NCBI GenBank assembly: GCA_017744315.1
Contig: JAGIBN010000001.1
Coordinates: 124,001-188,000, forward strand
Length of the DNA: 64,000 bases
Direction: 5' to 3'
Source of the DNA: Porphyrobacter sp.
GTDB lineage: Bacteria; Pseudomonadota; Alphaproteobacteria; Sphingomonadales; Sphingomonadaceae
How positions within the stretch are numbered: the stretch's first letter is position 1; every line of letters starts with the position of its first letter. Both the position numbers and the translations under genes were made by a program. This document shows positions 34,696-43,474 of the stretch, one piece after another. The notes beneath the pieces were generated by a model that ran no database searches, was not told the origin of the DNA, and saw only the letters and a program-made list of their open reading frames with translations.

Positions 34696-36000
34696 ATGCA
34701 GGAGCTTCTAAGGGACATCGGACTCACTCGCCGCCAATGCCTTGGCGGAGCGGCGGCGCTCGGGGCGGGGGCCTTGCTTCCTGGCATTCCAGCCTGGGCT
34801 CAGAGCCCGACTGCCTGGCCCAATGTCACGCGCCTGATCTCCAGCTATGTCGACAGCCGGAAGGTTGCGAACATGGTGGTGACGCTTGGCTTCGGGCAGG
34901 ACGATCCAATGGTGATCGCCGCCGGGGTCGACAGCTTTACCGCTCCGCGCAAGTCGGATGGCCGGAGCATCTACCGCATCTATTCGATGACCAAGCCGAT
35001 CACCGGCATGGCGGCGATGGCCTTGATCGATGAGGGCAAGCTCGGCCTCGACCAGCCGCTCTACGAGATCCTGCCGAAGTTCCGGAACATGCAGGTGCAG
35101 AAGGTCTACGACGGGCCGATCACGCCGGACAATCTCGAGCCCGCAATCAGGCCGATCACAATCCGCCAAATGCTCACCCATACGGCGGGCATCGGCTACG
35201 GCATCGTCCAGCAGGGCCCTATCGCGGCGGCCTTTCGCGAGCAGGGCATCGTGCCCGGCATGGTCACCCGGCTTCAGGCTCTGCCGATCTTCCGCGGCAC
35301 GCCGGTGCAGGGGCTCGATGTTTTCGCCGATCGGCTGGCGGAGATGCCGCTGGTCTATCAGCCGGGCACTCGCTGGAGCTATTCGATGGCGCTCGACCTG
35401 ATGGGGCGGGTGATCGAGGTCGTGTCCGGCCAGCCGTTCGACCGCTTCCTGCAGGAACGGTTCTTCGATCCGCTGGCGATGGTCGATACCGGCTTCCAGG
35501 TACCGCGCGAGAACGCTGATCGGATGACCACCAGCTACTTCCTGCTCAACGGAACCCTGCTGCCGATCGATCTCGGTTCGAACTCGATCTACTTCGACAA
35601 GCCGCCGTTTCCCTTCGGCGGTGCCGGACTGGCGAGCACACCGCTCGACTACGACAAGTTCCTCAAGATGCTGGTGGGCTTTGGCGAGACCGGCGGTCGC
35701 CGCGTTCTGAGCGAACAGGCCGTGCGGCTCGGCACTTCGAACATCCTGCCCGACACGATCTCGCCCGAGGACACTTTCACCAAGACCTGGGACTACGGCG
35801 CCGGCGCCCGCGTGGGCCGGGGTGACGAGGCCGGCGTTTACGGCTGGGCGGGCGCGGCCGGGACGATCGGGTTCGTGCACTTGCCGCTCGGCCTGAGGGC
35901 TGGGCTGTTCACCCAATACATGCCGCAGATGGAGTACCCTTTGCTCGAAGAATTCCCCGCCGCCATCCGGGCGGATCTCGCGGCATTGGGCGGCGCATGA
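34696..36000 (+). CDS. Tat-exported beta-lactamase-fold serine hydrolase
   Basis: The 434-residue protein begins with a twin-arginine signal (LTRRQCLGG, then an Ala/Gly-rich helix). The body is a class C beta-lactamase/DD-peptidase-type domain with nucleophile Ser97 in SMTK (SXXK) and a second motif around YSMALDLMG. Members act as esterases, D-aminopeptidases or peptidases, so a true beta-lactamase activity is not implied. GGAGG upstream supports the start. Its stop overlaps nudC (ATGA). Confidence 0.87.
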   Translation: MQELLRDIGLTRRQCLGGAAALGAGALLPGIPAWAQSPTAWPNVTRLISSYVDSRKVANMVVTLGFGQDDPMVIAAGVDSFTAPRKSDGRSIYRIYSMTKPITGMAAMALIDEGKLGLDQPLYEILPKFRNMQVQKVYDGPITPDNLEPAIRPITIRQMLTHTAGIGYGIVQQGPIAAAFREQGIVPGMVTRLQALPIFRGTPVQGLDVFADRLAEMPLVYQPGTRWSYSMALDLMGRVIEVVSGQPFDRFLQERFFDPLAMVDTGFQVPRENADRMTTSYFLLNGTLLPIDLGSNSIYFDKPPFPFGGAGLASTPLDYDKFLKMLVGFGETGGRRVLSEQAVRLGTSNILPDTISPEDTFTKTWDYGAGARVGRGDEAGVYGWAGAAGTIGFVHLPLGLRAGLFTQYMPQMEYPLLEEFPAAIRADLAALGGA

Positions 36001-36875
36001 GTCCTATCGCCTTCGCCGGCCAGCCGCTCGACCGCGCCGACCATCTGCGTACCGATCCGGAAAAGCTCGCCGCGCTGCGTGGTGGCGATGCCTTGCTGCT
36101 CAAGCTTGAAGGTCTCCTACCAGAGCTCGACGATGACGGCAGGCTGGCATGGGTGCCGGTCGGAGAGGCGCCGGATGACGCGGAGCTGGTGTTCCTCGGA
36201 TTGCGCGACGGGCTGGCGCTGTTCGCCGCGGTTCCCACCGAAGGCGATCCCGATCCGGCCTACGCCCACCGCAAGACCTGGGGCGCGATCGCGCAACTGA
36301 GTGCAGCGGATCTGGCGATCTTCGGGACCGCGCGCAGCGTGCTCGACTGGCATGCCAGGCACCGCTTCTGCGCCCGATGCGGGCAGCCGACTCACCCGGC
36401 CAAGGGCGGCTGGCAGCGCGACTGCGGGTCCTGCTCCGCGCAACATTTCCCGCGGGTCGATCCTGTGGCGATCATGCTGGTCGAATGCGATGGCAAGCTG
36501 CTCCTCGGCCGCCAGTCGCGCTTTCCACCGCGCAGCTATTCGGCGCTCGCGGGCTTCGTCGAGCCGGGAGAGACCATCGAGGAAGCGGTGGCGCGCGAGG
36601 TTTTCGAGGAAGCCGGAGTGCGGGTGCGCGACGTGCGCTATATCGCCAGCCAGCCGTGGCCGTTCCCCTCGCAATTGATGATTGGCTGCATCGGGTTGGC
36701 CGACAGCCTTGAACTCGTGATCGACAAGACCGAGATCGAGGACGCAAACTGGTTTACGCGTGAGGAAGTGGCCGAGGCGATGGCCAAGGGACCGGAAAGC
36801 GATAGCTTCATTCCGCCGCCCCGTCAGGCGATCGCCTATTACATGCTGCAATGGTGGCTGGAGCAAAACGCATGA
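35997..36875 (+). CDS. nudC: NAD(+) diphosphatase NudC
   Basis: NudC hydrolyses NADH or removes NAD caps from RNA. The 292-residue protein has a four-cysteine zinc ribbon (FCARCGQP and RDCGSC, about residues 120-145) followed by the SQPWPFPSQLM motif that distinguishes NADH pyrophosphatases. The Nudix box is GFVEPGETIEEAVAREVFEE plus AGV. Its start overlaps the serine hydrolase stop and its stop overlaps the FrnE-like gene, so the three are a coupled set. Confidence 0.94.
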   Translation: MSPIAFAGQPLDRADHLRTDPEKLAALRGGDALLLKLEGLLPELDDDGRLAWVPVGEAPDDAELVFLGLRDGLALFAAVPTEGDPDPAYAHRKTWGAIAQLSAADLAIFGTARSVLDWHARHRFCARCGQPTHPAKGGWQRDCGSCSAQHFPRVDPVAIMLVECDGKLLLGRQSRFPPRSYSALAGFVEPGETIEEAVAREVFEEAGVRVRDVRYIASQPWPFPSQLMIGCIGLADSLELVIDKTEIEDANWFTREEVAEAMAKGPESDSFIPPPRQAIAYYMLQWWLEQNA

Positions 36876-37558
36876 CCGAGAAGCCCAAGATCGCCGTCGA
36901 CATCTGGTCCGATGTCATGTGTCCCTGGTGTGCCATCGGTTACACCCAGTTCGCCAAGTCGCTTGAGGATGTGGCGGGCGAAGTGGACGTCGCTGTCCGC
37001 TGGATGCCGTTCGAACTCAATCCGGATGCTCCAGCCGAAGGTAAGGACCAGGCCCGGCACTTGTCCGAGGTCTACGGCCGCAGTCCTGAGGAAGTGGCCG
37101 CCATGCGCTCTCAGATGCAGCAGACCGCGGAGCGTGCAGGCTTCCCGATGGCCTACGTCGGCGACGGGGACGAGCCGCCGCTGATGATCTGGAATACTTT
37201 CGAGGCGCACAAGCTGTTGCGCTGGGCCTTGGCCGACCAGGGACCTGAGGCGCAGACAAGGCTCGAAGTCGCCTTGTTCAAGGCCCATTTCCAGCAGCGG
37301 CGCAACGTAAGCGACCGCGAGGTCTTGCTCGACATTGCAGCGGTCGAAGGCTTCGACCGAACCAAAGCGGCCGCCGCGCTGGACGACGAGGCGCTCGCTA
37401 TCGCCACGCGCTACGAAGAAGAACGCGGCCGCAAGGCGGGAATCAATTCGGTCCCGAGCTTCGTGGTCAACGGCAAGTACCTGATCCAGGGCGCTCGCGA
37501 GCCGGAGGACTTCACCAAGATGCTCCGGCAAGTGGCGGGGTTGGTTCAAGCGGCTTAG
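36872..37558 (+). CDS. FrnE-like DsbA-family oxidoreductase
   Basis: The 228-residue cytosolic protein has a DsbA-like thioredoxin fold with CPWC active site (Cys17-Cys20) near the N terminus. It also shows the FrnE-type stretches FELNPDAPAEG and GINSVPSFVVNGKYLIQGA. FrnE proteins act on thiols in stress and polyketide pathways; the role here is open. ATG 36872 overlaps the nudC stop. After it begins the AT-rich spacer. Confidence 0.87.
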   Translation: MTEKPKIAVDIWSDVMCPWCAIGYTQFAKSLEDVAGEVDVAVRWMPFELNPDAPAEGKDQARHLSEVYGRSPEEVAAMRSQMQQTAERAGFPMAYVGDGDEPPLMIWNTFEAHKLLRWALADQGPEAQTRLEVALFKAHFQQRRNVSDREVLLDIAAVEGFDRTKAAAALDDEALAIATRYEEERGRKAGINSVPSFVVNGKYLIQGAREPEDFTKMLRQVAGLVQAA

Positions 37559-38179
37559 AGTGCTCTGGCTGATATTTTACGCGGCCAAATTGCAGCGGCT
37601 TCTTGCTCATTTTTAAGTGAAAGAATTGTGAAGTTTAATTAATATATATTATACATCCATTCATTTCACAGAAACATGCAAATTCCTATTATGGGTTTGT
37701 ACGGAGAGACTTCGCCAGCAGCGCGGGCTGAAGAAGTTGACTCGGGCTTTTGAGGTTCCTGCATGAAAGTGGCGTCTCGGTAGAGGCGCCGGACCGCAGT
37801 GACGAAGCACGAGTTCGGCTGAAAGCCTGCTGGCGCGGTCGGAAGACTGTAGGAGGCCTACGGGACTCTACGTAAAGTCAAATCCGATTTCGTGAACTAT
37901 GCCCTTCAGGGCAGAAAATTCTGGCCAACTAATGAAGGGCCATGAATTGATTTTGATAAATAGATTCGATCCTGGGTCCGCGAGGCTCGGCGATTGAGTA
38001 ATCGCGTATTTGATTTTGGGAATCTGTCATCGAAGTGCATCTTTGCTGCGATGTCCGGGATTAGCTCTCGCGTGCTGATCCAGGATGGTGGCGAGTGACT
38101 CGATGAGTTTGCCGCGGGTTTTTGCCGCTGTGCTCGTCCCGACCCCCCAATTCACTGACAAATTAAGGAGTCTATTCAC
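37559..38179. other. 620-base AT-rich intergenic spacer before the autotransporter
   Basis: This is the longest gap in the window. Its left part (37600-37700) is far more AT-rich than the surroundings, e.g. TTTAATTAATATATATTATA, with promoter-like elements (TTGTGA near 37626 and TATACA 18 bases later). I see no tRNA, known riboswitch or convincing gene. A minus-strand frame ending near 38027 has about 38 coding-like codons (KTRGKLIESLATILDQHARA near its end) and may be a gene remnant. GTAGGAGGCCTAC and GCCCTTCAGGGC are small hairpins. The right end holds the AAGGAG ribosome-binding site (38166-38171) for the autotransporter. Confidence 0.6.
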
Positions 38180-41100
38180 ATGACCCGCAGGTCGTCGTTT
38201 CGTCGTCATTCGCTTCTGACTGCTGTCGCGCTCGGACCGCTTTGTGCCGTCCTTGCCGGTCCGGTGCAGGCTCAAGCTTTGCTCGTGGATGGAACTGTTC
38301 ACACCACGGTCGGCAGCGAAACTTACGCCTCGGGGACGGTTGGCAATACCGGTACGGGTGAACTGACGATCGACGGTGCCGGCAACCAGGCGACATTCAC
38401 GGCGACCGGAAACTGGGTGCTGAACATTGGGAAGGTCGCAGATTCCCATGGCGTCGTAAACGTTTCGAATGGTGGGCGACTGACTGTGAATCAGTCCGGT
38501 GGTGCCATTCGCCTCGGCGATCTCGGTTCGGGCGAGATGAATGTCACGAGCGGCGGTGTAGTGAACGCCCAAACGATAATGCTCGGGTATAATAATGCCC
38601 AGCCGCCCACGGCTGGGTCCTCGGGCAAGCTGGTTGTGTCGGGGGCGGGGTCGGCCGTGAATGCCGCACTTCAGGTCACGGTCGGTAATGGCGGCGATTC
38701 AGAGCTGGAAATCAAGGATGGCGGCTCTGTTACAGCGGCAAGCTACGTTCTCGTCGGCAATAATAGCAGCAAGGGCACCGTGACCATCCGCGATGGAGGG
38801 AGTTTCTCCAGCGGTTCTTTCGCGATCGGCAATGACGGCGGTGCCGCGCATGGCATCGTCAATGTTCTAGCTGGCGGCAGCGGGGAGGGCGGGCTTGTTA
38901 TCGGCAATCTTGCCGGTTCGACCGGAGAGTTGAACGTCACGGGTCCTGGGGCGGTCTGGCATGTCGGCGCTTCCAGCGAAATGACGATCGGAAAAAACGG
39001 GACCGGCACGATGACGATTTCCGATGGCGGTCTGGTCGATGTCGTCGGCCAATCGACATCCCACATCGGCCTTTATCCGAACGGTGACGGAACGGTAACC
39101 GTTACGGGGGCGGATTCGCGTTTGCGGATGGATAACCAGCTGGTTGTCGGCCAATTTGGCACCGCTGCCCTGAACGTTCTGGACGGTGGCAACGTTTCGG
39201 CCCGGCGGGGGATAGTCGGGGCGGACAACGGTTCGACCGGGGTGGTACAGGTCAGCGGCACGGGTTCGCAATGGAATATGTCCGAATACCTTAATGTCGG
39301 CGGTTACTTCGGCGAGGGCACGCTGAAAATCACCGATGGTGGCGTGGTTTCAAACGCCAAGGGCACGATCGCTATCGCGGTCGGCGGGTTCGGTACCGTC
39401 ACGGTCGATGGCGCCGGGTCTCGGTGGAACAATTCCGACACGTTGACCGTGGGTACTGCAGGTAACGGCTCACTCTTCGTTTCGAATGGGGGGCTGGTCG
39501 ACGTCACTTCAACGGCGGCATCCTCTCTCGGACAAACTGCGACGGGCAAGGGATCGGCAACGGTAACCGGAGCGGGTTCGCTCTTGCGGACGGCTGGCTC
39601 CCTGACCATCGGCGACGCGGGCACCGGGCATCTCATTGTTTCCGATGGTGGCACTCTTGCCGCGGACGGCGTGAACCTGGGGCGCTCTGCGACCGGATCG
39701 GGTACGCTTACGATCGGCTCAGCCGTTGGCGATGCGCCTGTTGCGGCCGGCGTTGTCGACGCTCCGTGGATTCAATTCGGAGACGGCAAGGGCCGGATCG
39801 AGTTCAACCATTCCGACGTGAGCGGTCTTTATGAATTCGCCGCCGCTGTCAGCGGTGCCGGGGCGGTCGACGTCTATGCCGGCACGACGGTTCTGACGGC
39901 CGACAACACTTACACCGGCGGTACGACGATTGCAGCGGGCACACTGCAACTCGGCAATGGGGGAACCTCCGGTTCCATCACCGGCGACGTTTCCAACGAT
40001 GGCGTGCTCGCGGTGAACCGTTCGAACGGCCTGAACCTCGACGGGATGATCTCGGGCGCCGGCGCTGTTCACCAGCTCGGAACGGGCACAACGGTCCTTA
40101 ACGGGACGAATACCTATACCGGCGGCACTCTGATCGACGATGGTGCGGTGCAGACTTCGCGCGACGCCAATCTGGGCGACGCTGCAGGCGGGCTGACTCT
40201 CGATGGCGGCAGGCTGATAGTGACGTCCGCATTAGACACGGCTCGAAACACTACGCTCGGCGCAGAGGGTGGCACTTTCGAAACCGTGTCGAACTCGACG
40301 GTATTGACGCACAATGGCGTTATCGACGGCACCGGTGCGCTGACTGTCACGGGCGACGGGCTTTCGGTATTGACTGGCGCCAATGCCTATACGGGCGGCA
40401 CGATCGTCGATTACGGTGTCCTGCAGGTGTCGAGCGATGCCAATCTGGGTGCCGCTACTGGCGGCCTGACTTTGGACAGCGGTGAACTGCGCACGACTGC
40501 CGACATGGCGACGGCGCGGCGTACCGTGCTGGGAACCAACGGCGGCACGATCGAGACTGCGGCTGGCACGACTTTGGCGCACAGCGGGATTATCTCGGGC
40601 GATGGCGCGTTCACCAAGACCGGTGCTGGCACGCTCACGCTTTCCGGGAGCGAGAACGTTTACACCGGTCCGACGACGGTCAGTGAGGGAACCCTTCGTG
40701 CAGGCGCCATCGACAGCCTGAGCGCGTCGTCTTCGGTTACCGTGGCAAGCGGCGGCAGGCTCGATCTCGCTGGCTATGGCCAGAAGATCGGCGGCCTCAC
40801 CAACGCGGGCCTGGTCAGCATGGGCAGCGATACTGCGGCGGGCACGGTTCTTACGGTCGACGGCGATTATGTCGGCCAGGGCGGAACGATCTTGTTCAAC
40901 ACCGTGCTGGGTGACGACGATTCGGCGACCGACCGGATGCACGTGAAGGGTGACACTTCGGGCGACAGCAAGGTCAAGGTGAAGAACGCCGGCGGTTTGG
41001 GTGACTACACGACCGACGGGATTAAACTGATCGACATCGACGGGGCGTCGAATGGCCAGTTCGCGCTGCTGGGCGACTATGCGCTCGACGGCCGCCAGGT

Positions 41101-42463
41101 CGTGGTGGCCGGGGGCGCGTTTGCCTATACGCTCGAAAAGAACGGCCTGAACGATCAGAACGGCGATTGGTATCTGCGCTCGGACCTCAAGCCCCAGCCG
41201 CCCGTGGTTGAGCCGCCCGTGGTTGAGCCGCCGGTGGTTGAACCGCCCGTGGTTGAGCCGCCGGTGGTTGAGCCGCCCGTGGTTGAGCCGCCGGTGGTTG
41301 AGCCGCCCGTGGTTGAGCCGCCCGTGGTTGAGCCGCCCGTGGTTGAGCCGCCCGTGGTTGAGCCGCCCGTGGTTGAACCCCCCGTGGTTGATCCCGATCC
41401 TGATCCGGAAACGCCGGGTGTCGATCCCGATCCGGACACCGGTGGTGGCAAGCACCCGGAAGGTCCGGGTCCGCAGATCTACCAGGCCGGCGCTCCGATC
41501 TACGAGCAGTATCCGCAGGCGCTTCAGGCGCTCAACGATCTGCCGACCCTGCGCCAGCGCGTGGGCCAGCATGCCTGGAACGCGGATCAGGGCGAAGCGG
41601 TGCGTGGATCGCGGGTATGGGGCCGTGTGGTCGGCAAAGTCGGTGAGACCCAACCGGCGACCTCGACCACCGGAGCCCGGCGCAGCCAGGAGCAGGCGCT
41701 GATGCAGATGGGTGCGGACTTCGCGCTCAGCGAAAGCGATGCCGGTACGCTCGTGGGCGGGATCAACGGCCGCTACGGTACGAGCTCGACCGAGGTCCGT
41801 TCGCGCTTTGGCGACGGCAAGATCGAGACCGACGTGATGGGGGTTGGCGGAACGCTTACCTGGTACGGCAACAATGGCCTCTATGCCGACGCCCAGGCTC
41901 AGTACAGCTGGTACAACAGCGACCTGACCTCGGACACGGCGAAGCGCACGCTGGCCAAGGACAACGACGGTCACGGCGTGGCTGGCTCGATCGAAGGGGG
42001 CTGGAAGCAAAAGCTCAATGACGAGCTCTCGCTGACCCCGCAGGCGCAGCTGACGTACTCGCAAGTGGGCGTCGGAGCGTTCGAGGACGCTTTTGGTGCC
42101 GACGTGTCGCTCGAAAAGAGCGAGAGCCTGCGCGGCCGGCTGAGCGTGTCGCTCGACCGTGAGACGAGCCACACCGGCACGGGGGGCAAGCGTTCGAGCT
42201 CGCACCTCTATGTGCAGCCGAACCTGCACTACGAGTTCCTCGATGGGAGCGCGGTCTCGCTGGCGGGGGCTACGGCTACCGACAGCGCCACGCTCGCGAC
42301 GCGCGACGACCGGTTGTCGGGCGGACTGGCGGTTGGTGGAACCAACAGCTGGAACGACGGCAAGGTGCAGGTGTTCGGCGAGGTCAATGCCGACACCAGC
42401 CTCAAGAACCCGGGCGACAGCTACAGCGTCGGCGGACGGGTCGGCGTCAGGTTCAAGTGGTAA
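38180..42463 (+). CDS. Large type V autotransporter with PPVVE linker
   Basis: This 1427-residue protein is a classical autotransporter. It has a signal peptide (about 1-32, ending PVQAQA) and a beta-helical passenger. The passenger contains first many GGxVxx-type repeats (e.g. TVTIRDGGSFSSG), then autotransporter-associated beta-strand repeats (NTYTGGTTIAAGTLQ and variants, from about 575). Near residue 930-1000 is a pertactin-like C-terminal passenger part. A 65-residue PPVVE repeat linker follows at residues 1007-1071, then an outer-membrane beta-barrel of about 270 residues ending VGVRFKW. It is probably an adhesin or biofilm factor. A Pro-rich flexible linker before the barrel is unusual in its purity. 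It lies alone with a terminator behind it. Confidence 0.92.
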   Translation: MTRRSSFRRHSLLTAVALGPLCAVLAGPVQAQALLVDGTVHTTVGSETYASGTVGNTGTGELTIDGAGNQATFTATGNWVLNIGKVADSHGVVNVSNGGRLTVNQSGGAIRLGDLGSGEMNVTSGGVVNAQTIMLGYNNAQPPTAGSSGKLVVSGAGSAVNAALQVTVGNGGDSELEIKDGGSVTAASYVLVGNNSSKGTVTIRDGGSFSSGSFAIGNDGGAAHGIVNVLAGGSGEGGLVIGNLAGSTGELNVTGPGAVWHVGASSEMTIGKNGTGTMTISDGGLVDVVGQSTSHIGLYPNGDGTVTVTGADSRLRMDNQLVVGQFGTAALNVLDGGNVSARRGIVGADNGSTGVVQVSGTGSQWNMSEYLNVGGYFGEGTLKITDGGVVSNAKGTIAIAVGGFGTVTVDGAGSRWNNSDTLTVGTAGNGSLFVSNGGLVDVTSTAASSLGQTATGKGSATVTGAGSLLRTAGSLTIGDAGTGHLIVSDGGTLAADGVNLGRSATGSGTLTIGSAVGDAPVAAGVVDAPWIQFGDGKGRIEFNHSDVSGLYEFAAAVSGAGAVDVYAGTTVLTADNTYTGGTTIAAGTLQLGNGGTSGSITGDVSNDGVLAVNRSNGLNLDGMISGAGAVHQLGTGTTVLNGTNTYTGGTLIDDGAVQTSRDANLGDAAGGLTLDGGRLIVTSALDTARNTTLGAEGGTFETVSNSTVLTHNGVIDGTGALTVTGDGLSVLTGANAYTGGTIVDYGVLQVSSDANLGAATGGLTLDSGELRTTADMATARRTVLGTNGGTIETAAGTTLAHSGIISGDGAFTKTGAGTLTLSGSENVYTGPTTVSEGTLRAGAIDSLSASSSVTVASGGRLDLAGYGQKIGGLTNAGLVSMGSDTAAGTVLTVDGDYVGQGGTILFNTVLGDDDSATDRMHVKGDTSGDSKVKVKNAGGLGDYTTDGIKLIDIDGASNGQFALLGDYALDGRQVVVAGGAFAYTLEKNGLNDQNGDWYLRSDLKPQPPVVEPPVVEPPVVEPPVVEPPVVEPPVVEPPVVEPPVVEPPVVEPPVVEPPVVEPPVVEPPVVDPDPDPETPGVDPDPDTGGGKHPEGPGPQIYQAGAPIYEQYPQALQALNDLPTLRQRVGQHAWNADQGEAVRGSRVWGRVVGKVGETQPATSTTGARRSQEQALMQMGADFALSESDAGTLVGGINGRYGTSSTEVRSRFGDGKIETDVMGVGGTLTWYGNNGLYADAQAQYSWYNSDLTSDTAKRTLAKDNDGHGVAGSIEGGWKQKLNDELSLTPQAQLTYSQVGVGAFEDAFGADVSLEKSESLRGRLSVSLDRETSHTGTGGKRSSSHLYVQPNLHYEFLDGSAVSLAGATATDSATLATRDDRLSGGLAVGGTNSWNDGKVQVFGEVNADTSLKNPGDSYSVGGRVGVRFKW
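41198..41392 (+). repeat. 13 x 15-base tandem repeat encoding PPVVE
   Basis: Thirteen units of CCGCCCGTGGTTGAG lie in frame in the autotransporter gene; the last encodes PPVVD. Most units differ only by CCC/CCG in the second proline codon (CCG in units 3, 5 and 7) and by GAG/GAA. Alternating variants in units 2-7 suggest past 30-base duplications. Such near-identical repeats can gain or lose units by replication slippage without shifting the frame. Confidence 0.95.
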
Positions 42464-42507
42464 AGCCAATCAGGGCTTGAAGCTCTAGACCCGAAAACAC
42501 TCAAACG

Positions 42508-42538
42508 AAGGCCGGTCCCCAAAAGGGGCCGGCCTTTT
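42508..42538 (+). terminator. Rho-independent terminator after the autotransporter
   Basis: AAGGCCGG-T-CCCC (from 42508) pairs with GGGG-CCGGCCTT across an AAAA loop, with one bulged T, followed by TTTT. It sits 45 bases after the autotransporter stop. Confidence 0.85.
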
Positions 42539-42579
42539 CGTATCAAGGATGACACAGGTTGGCGAAAAGCCTCACGGCA

Positions 42580-42963
42580 CTAAAGCTCTTCAGCATCGAA
42601 TTGCTCCTGGCAGTGCAGGACCTGCTCGATGTGTTCCTCGGACCATTGGCGCAACTGATCGACAATCTGGCCCAACGATTGTCCGAGCGGGGTCAGGGAA
42701 TAATCGACCCGCGGCGGCACGCTCGGAAACACCTCCCGATGAACCAGACCGTCGCGCTCAAGCGCGCGCAGGGTTTGTGTCAACATCTTCTGCGAAATGC
42801 CTTCGATCTCGCGCCGCAACTCGCCGGATCGGCGATCGCGTTCAAGCAGGCAGCCGACGACCAGTACCGCCCATTTGTCGGAAATGCAGTTGAGTACCTG
42901 TCTTGTCGGACAATTTGTCCGGAAGACGTTCCAATCAGTGTTCTGCGTTTCCGCTTTAATCAC
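42580..42963 (-). CDS. HxlR-family winged-helix regulator
   Basis: The 127-residue protein fits HxlR/YodB regulators: NCPTRQVLNCISDKWAVLVV, RFF-like segment replaced by SGELRREIEGISQKMLTQTL, then LRALERDGLVHREVFPSVPP. Cysteines near the N terminus (NCPTRQVLNC) could be thiol-redox sensors as in YodB/QorR-type members. It is divergent from a SnoaL-like gene with a perfect 16-base palindrome between them, close to its own start, which suggests it represses itself and the neighbour. Confidence 0.88.
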   Translation of the reverse strand: MIKAETQNTDWNVFRTNCPTRQVLNCISDKWAVLVVGCLLERDRRSGELRREIEGISQKMLTQTLRALERDGLVHREVFPSVPPRVDYSLTPLGQSLGQIVDQLRQWSEEHIEQVLHCQEQFDAEEL

Positions 42964-42977
42964 TTGCGGGTCCCTTA

Positions 42978-42993
42978 GGCACCAATTGGTGCC
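42978..42993. promoter_or_regulatory. Perfect 16-base palindrome, probable HxlR operator
   Basis: GGCACCAATTGGTGCC is a perfect inverted repeat 14 bases upstream of the hxlR-like start and 72 bases upstream of the SnoaL-like start. Its position in the divergent promoter region and its symmetry fit an operator for a dimeric regulator such as the adjacent HxlR protein. Confidence 0.65.
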
Positions 42994-43065
42994 GTCTTGT
43001 GAGCTTTGGGAGGTGAAACTACCTCAATTCCCACTGCCGAAATATCGACATACAGGAGCTATGAA

Positions 43066-43464
43066 ATGAGCAACGAAAACATCAAGATCGTTCGTGATTA
43101 TTTCGACGCGATCGCCAAAGGTGACCTAGCAAAACTCCCTGAACTGCTGAGCGAAACTCTGGTTTGGCATCAGCCGGGGTCGAGTGATCTTTCCGGTACC
43201 TACAACAGCCGCGACGCCGTGTTCGGCCTGCTCGGAAAATTCATGGAGCGCAGCCAGGGGACGTTTAAGTTCGATAGCATCGACAACATTCTCGCCAATG
43301 GAGATCACGTGGCGGTGACGCTGCAGTTTTCGGCCACGGCTGACGGCAAGTCCATGTCGATGGCGGGGATCGACGTGCTGCGCATCGAGAGCGGCAAGAT
43401 TCAGGAGGTCTGGCTGTTCTCCGACGACCAGGCGGCCGAGGATGCCTTCTGGTCCGTCGGCTAA
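43066..43464 (+). CDS. SnoaL-like/NTF2-fold protein
   Basis: The 132-residue protein is of the SnoaL-like/NTF2 cone fold: IVRDYFDAIAKGDLAKLPEL at the start, ETLVWHQPGSSDLSGTY, DHVAVTLQFSATADGKSMSM, and ESGKIQEVWLFSDDQAAEDA at the end. Such enzymes are ketosteroid isomerases, cyclases or hydrolases; none can be named here. AGGAG 8 bases before ATG 43066 decides the start. It is divergent from HxlR and probably under its control. Confidence 0.8.
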   Translation: MSNENIKIVRDYFDAIAKGDLAKLPELLSETLVWHQPGSSDLSGTYNSRDAVFGLLGKFMERSQGTFKFDSIDNILANGDHVAVTLQFSATADGKSMSMAGIDVLRIESGKIQEVWLFSDDQAAEDAFWSVG

Positions 43465-43474
43465 AGGCCGCGCG

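Noticed and set aside
37692-37754. 20-codon ORF starting MGLYGETSP in the AT-rich spacer
   Set aside because: No ribosome-binding site, very short, no similarity I can recognise.
38027-38572. Minus-strand frame overlapping the autotransporter start
   Set aside because: Most of it is antisense to the signal peptide and passenger. Only the last part in the spacer looks coding-like, and that is listed as a possible remnant, not a gene.
41198-41392. CRISPR array
   Set aside because: The 15-base units are contiguous, without spacers, and in frame inside a CDS.
41155-41451. Minus-strand GGSTT-repeat protein
   Set aside because: It is the reverse reading of the 15-base tandem repeat; no start signal and no independent evidence.
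40232-42469. 745-codon open frame on the minus strand
   Set aside because: Antisense to the autotransporter; its repetitive part is only the PPVVE repeat read on the other strand.
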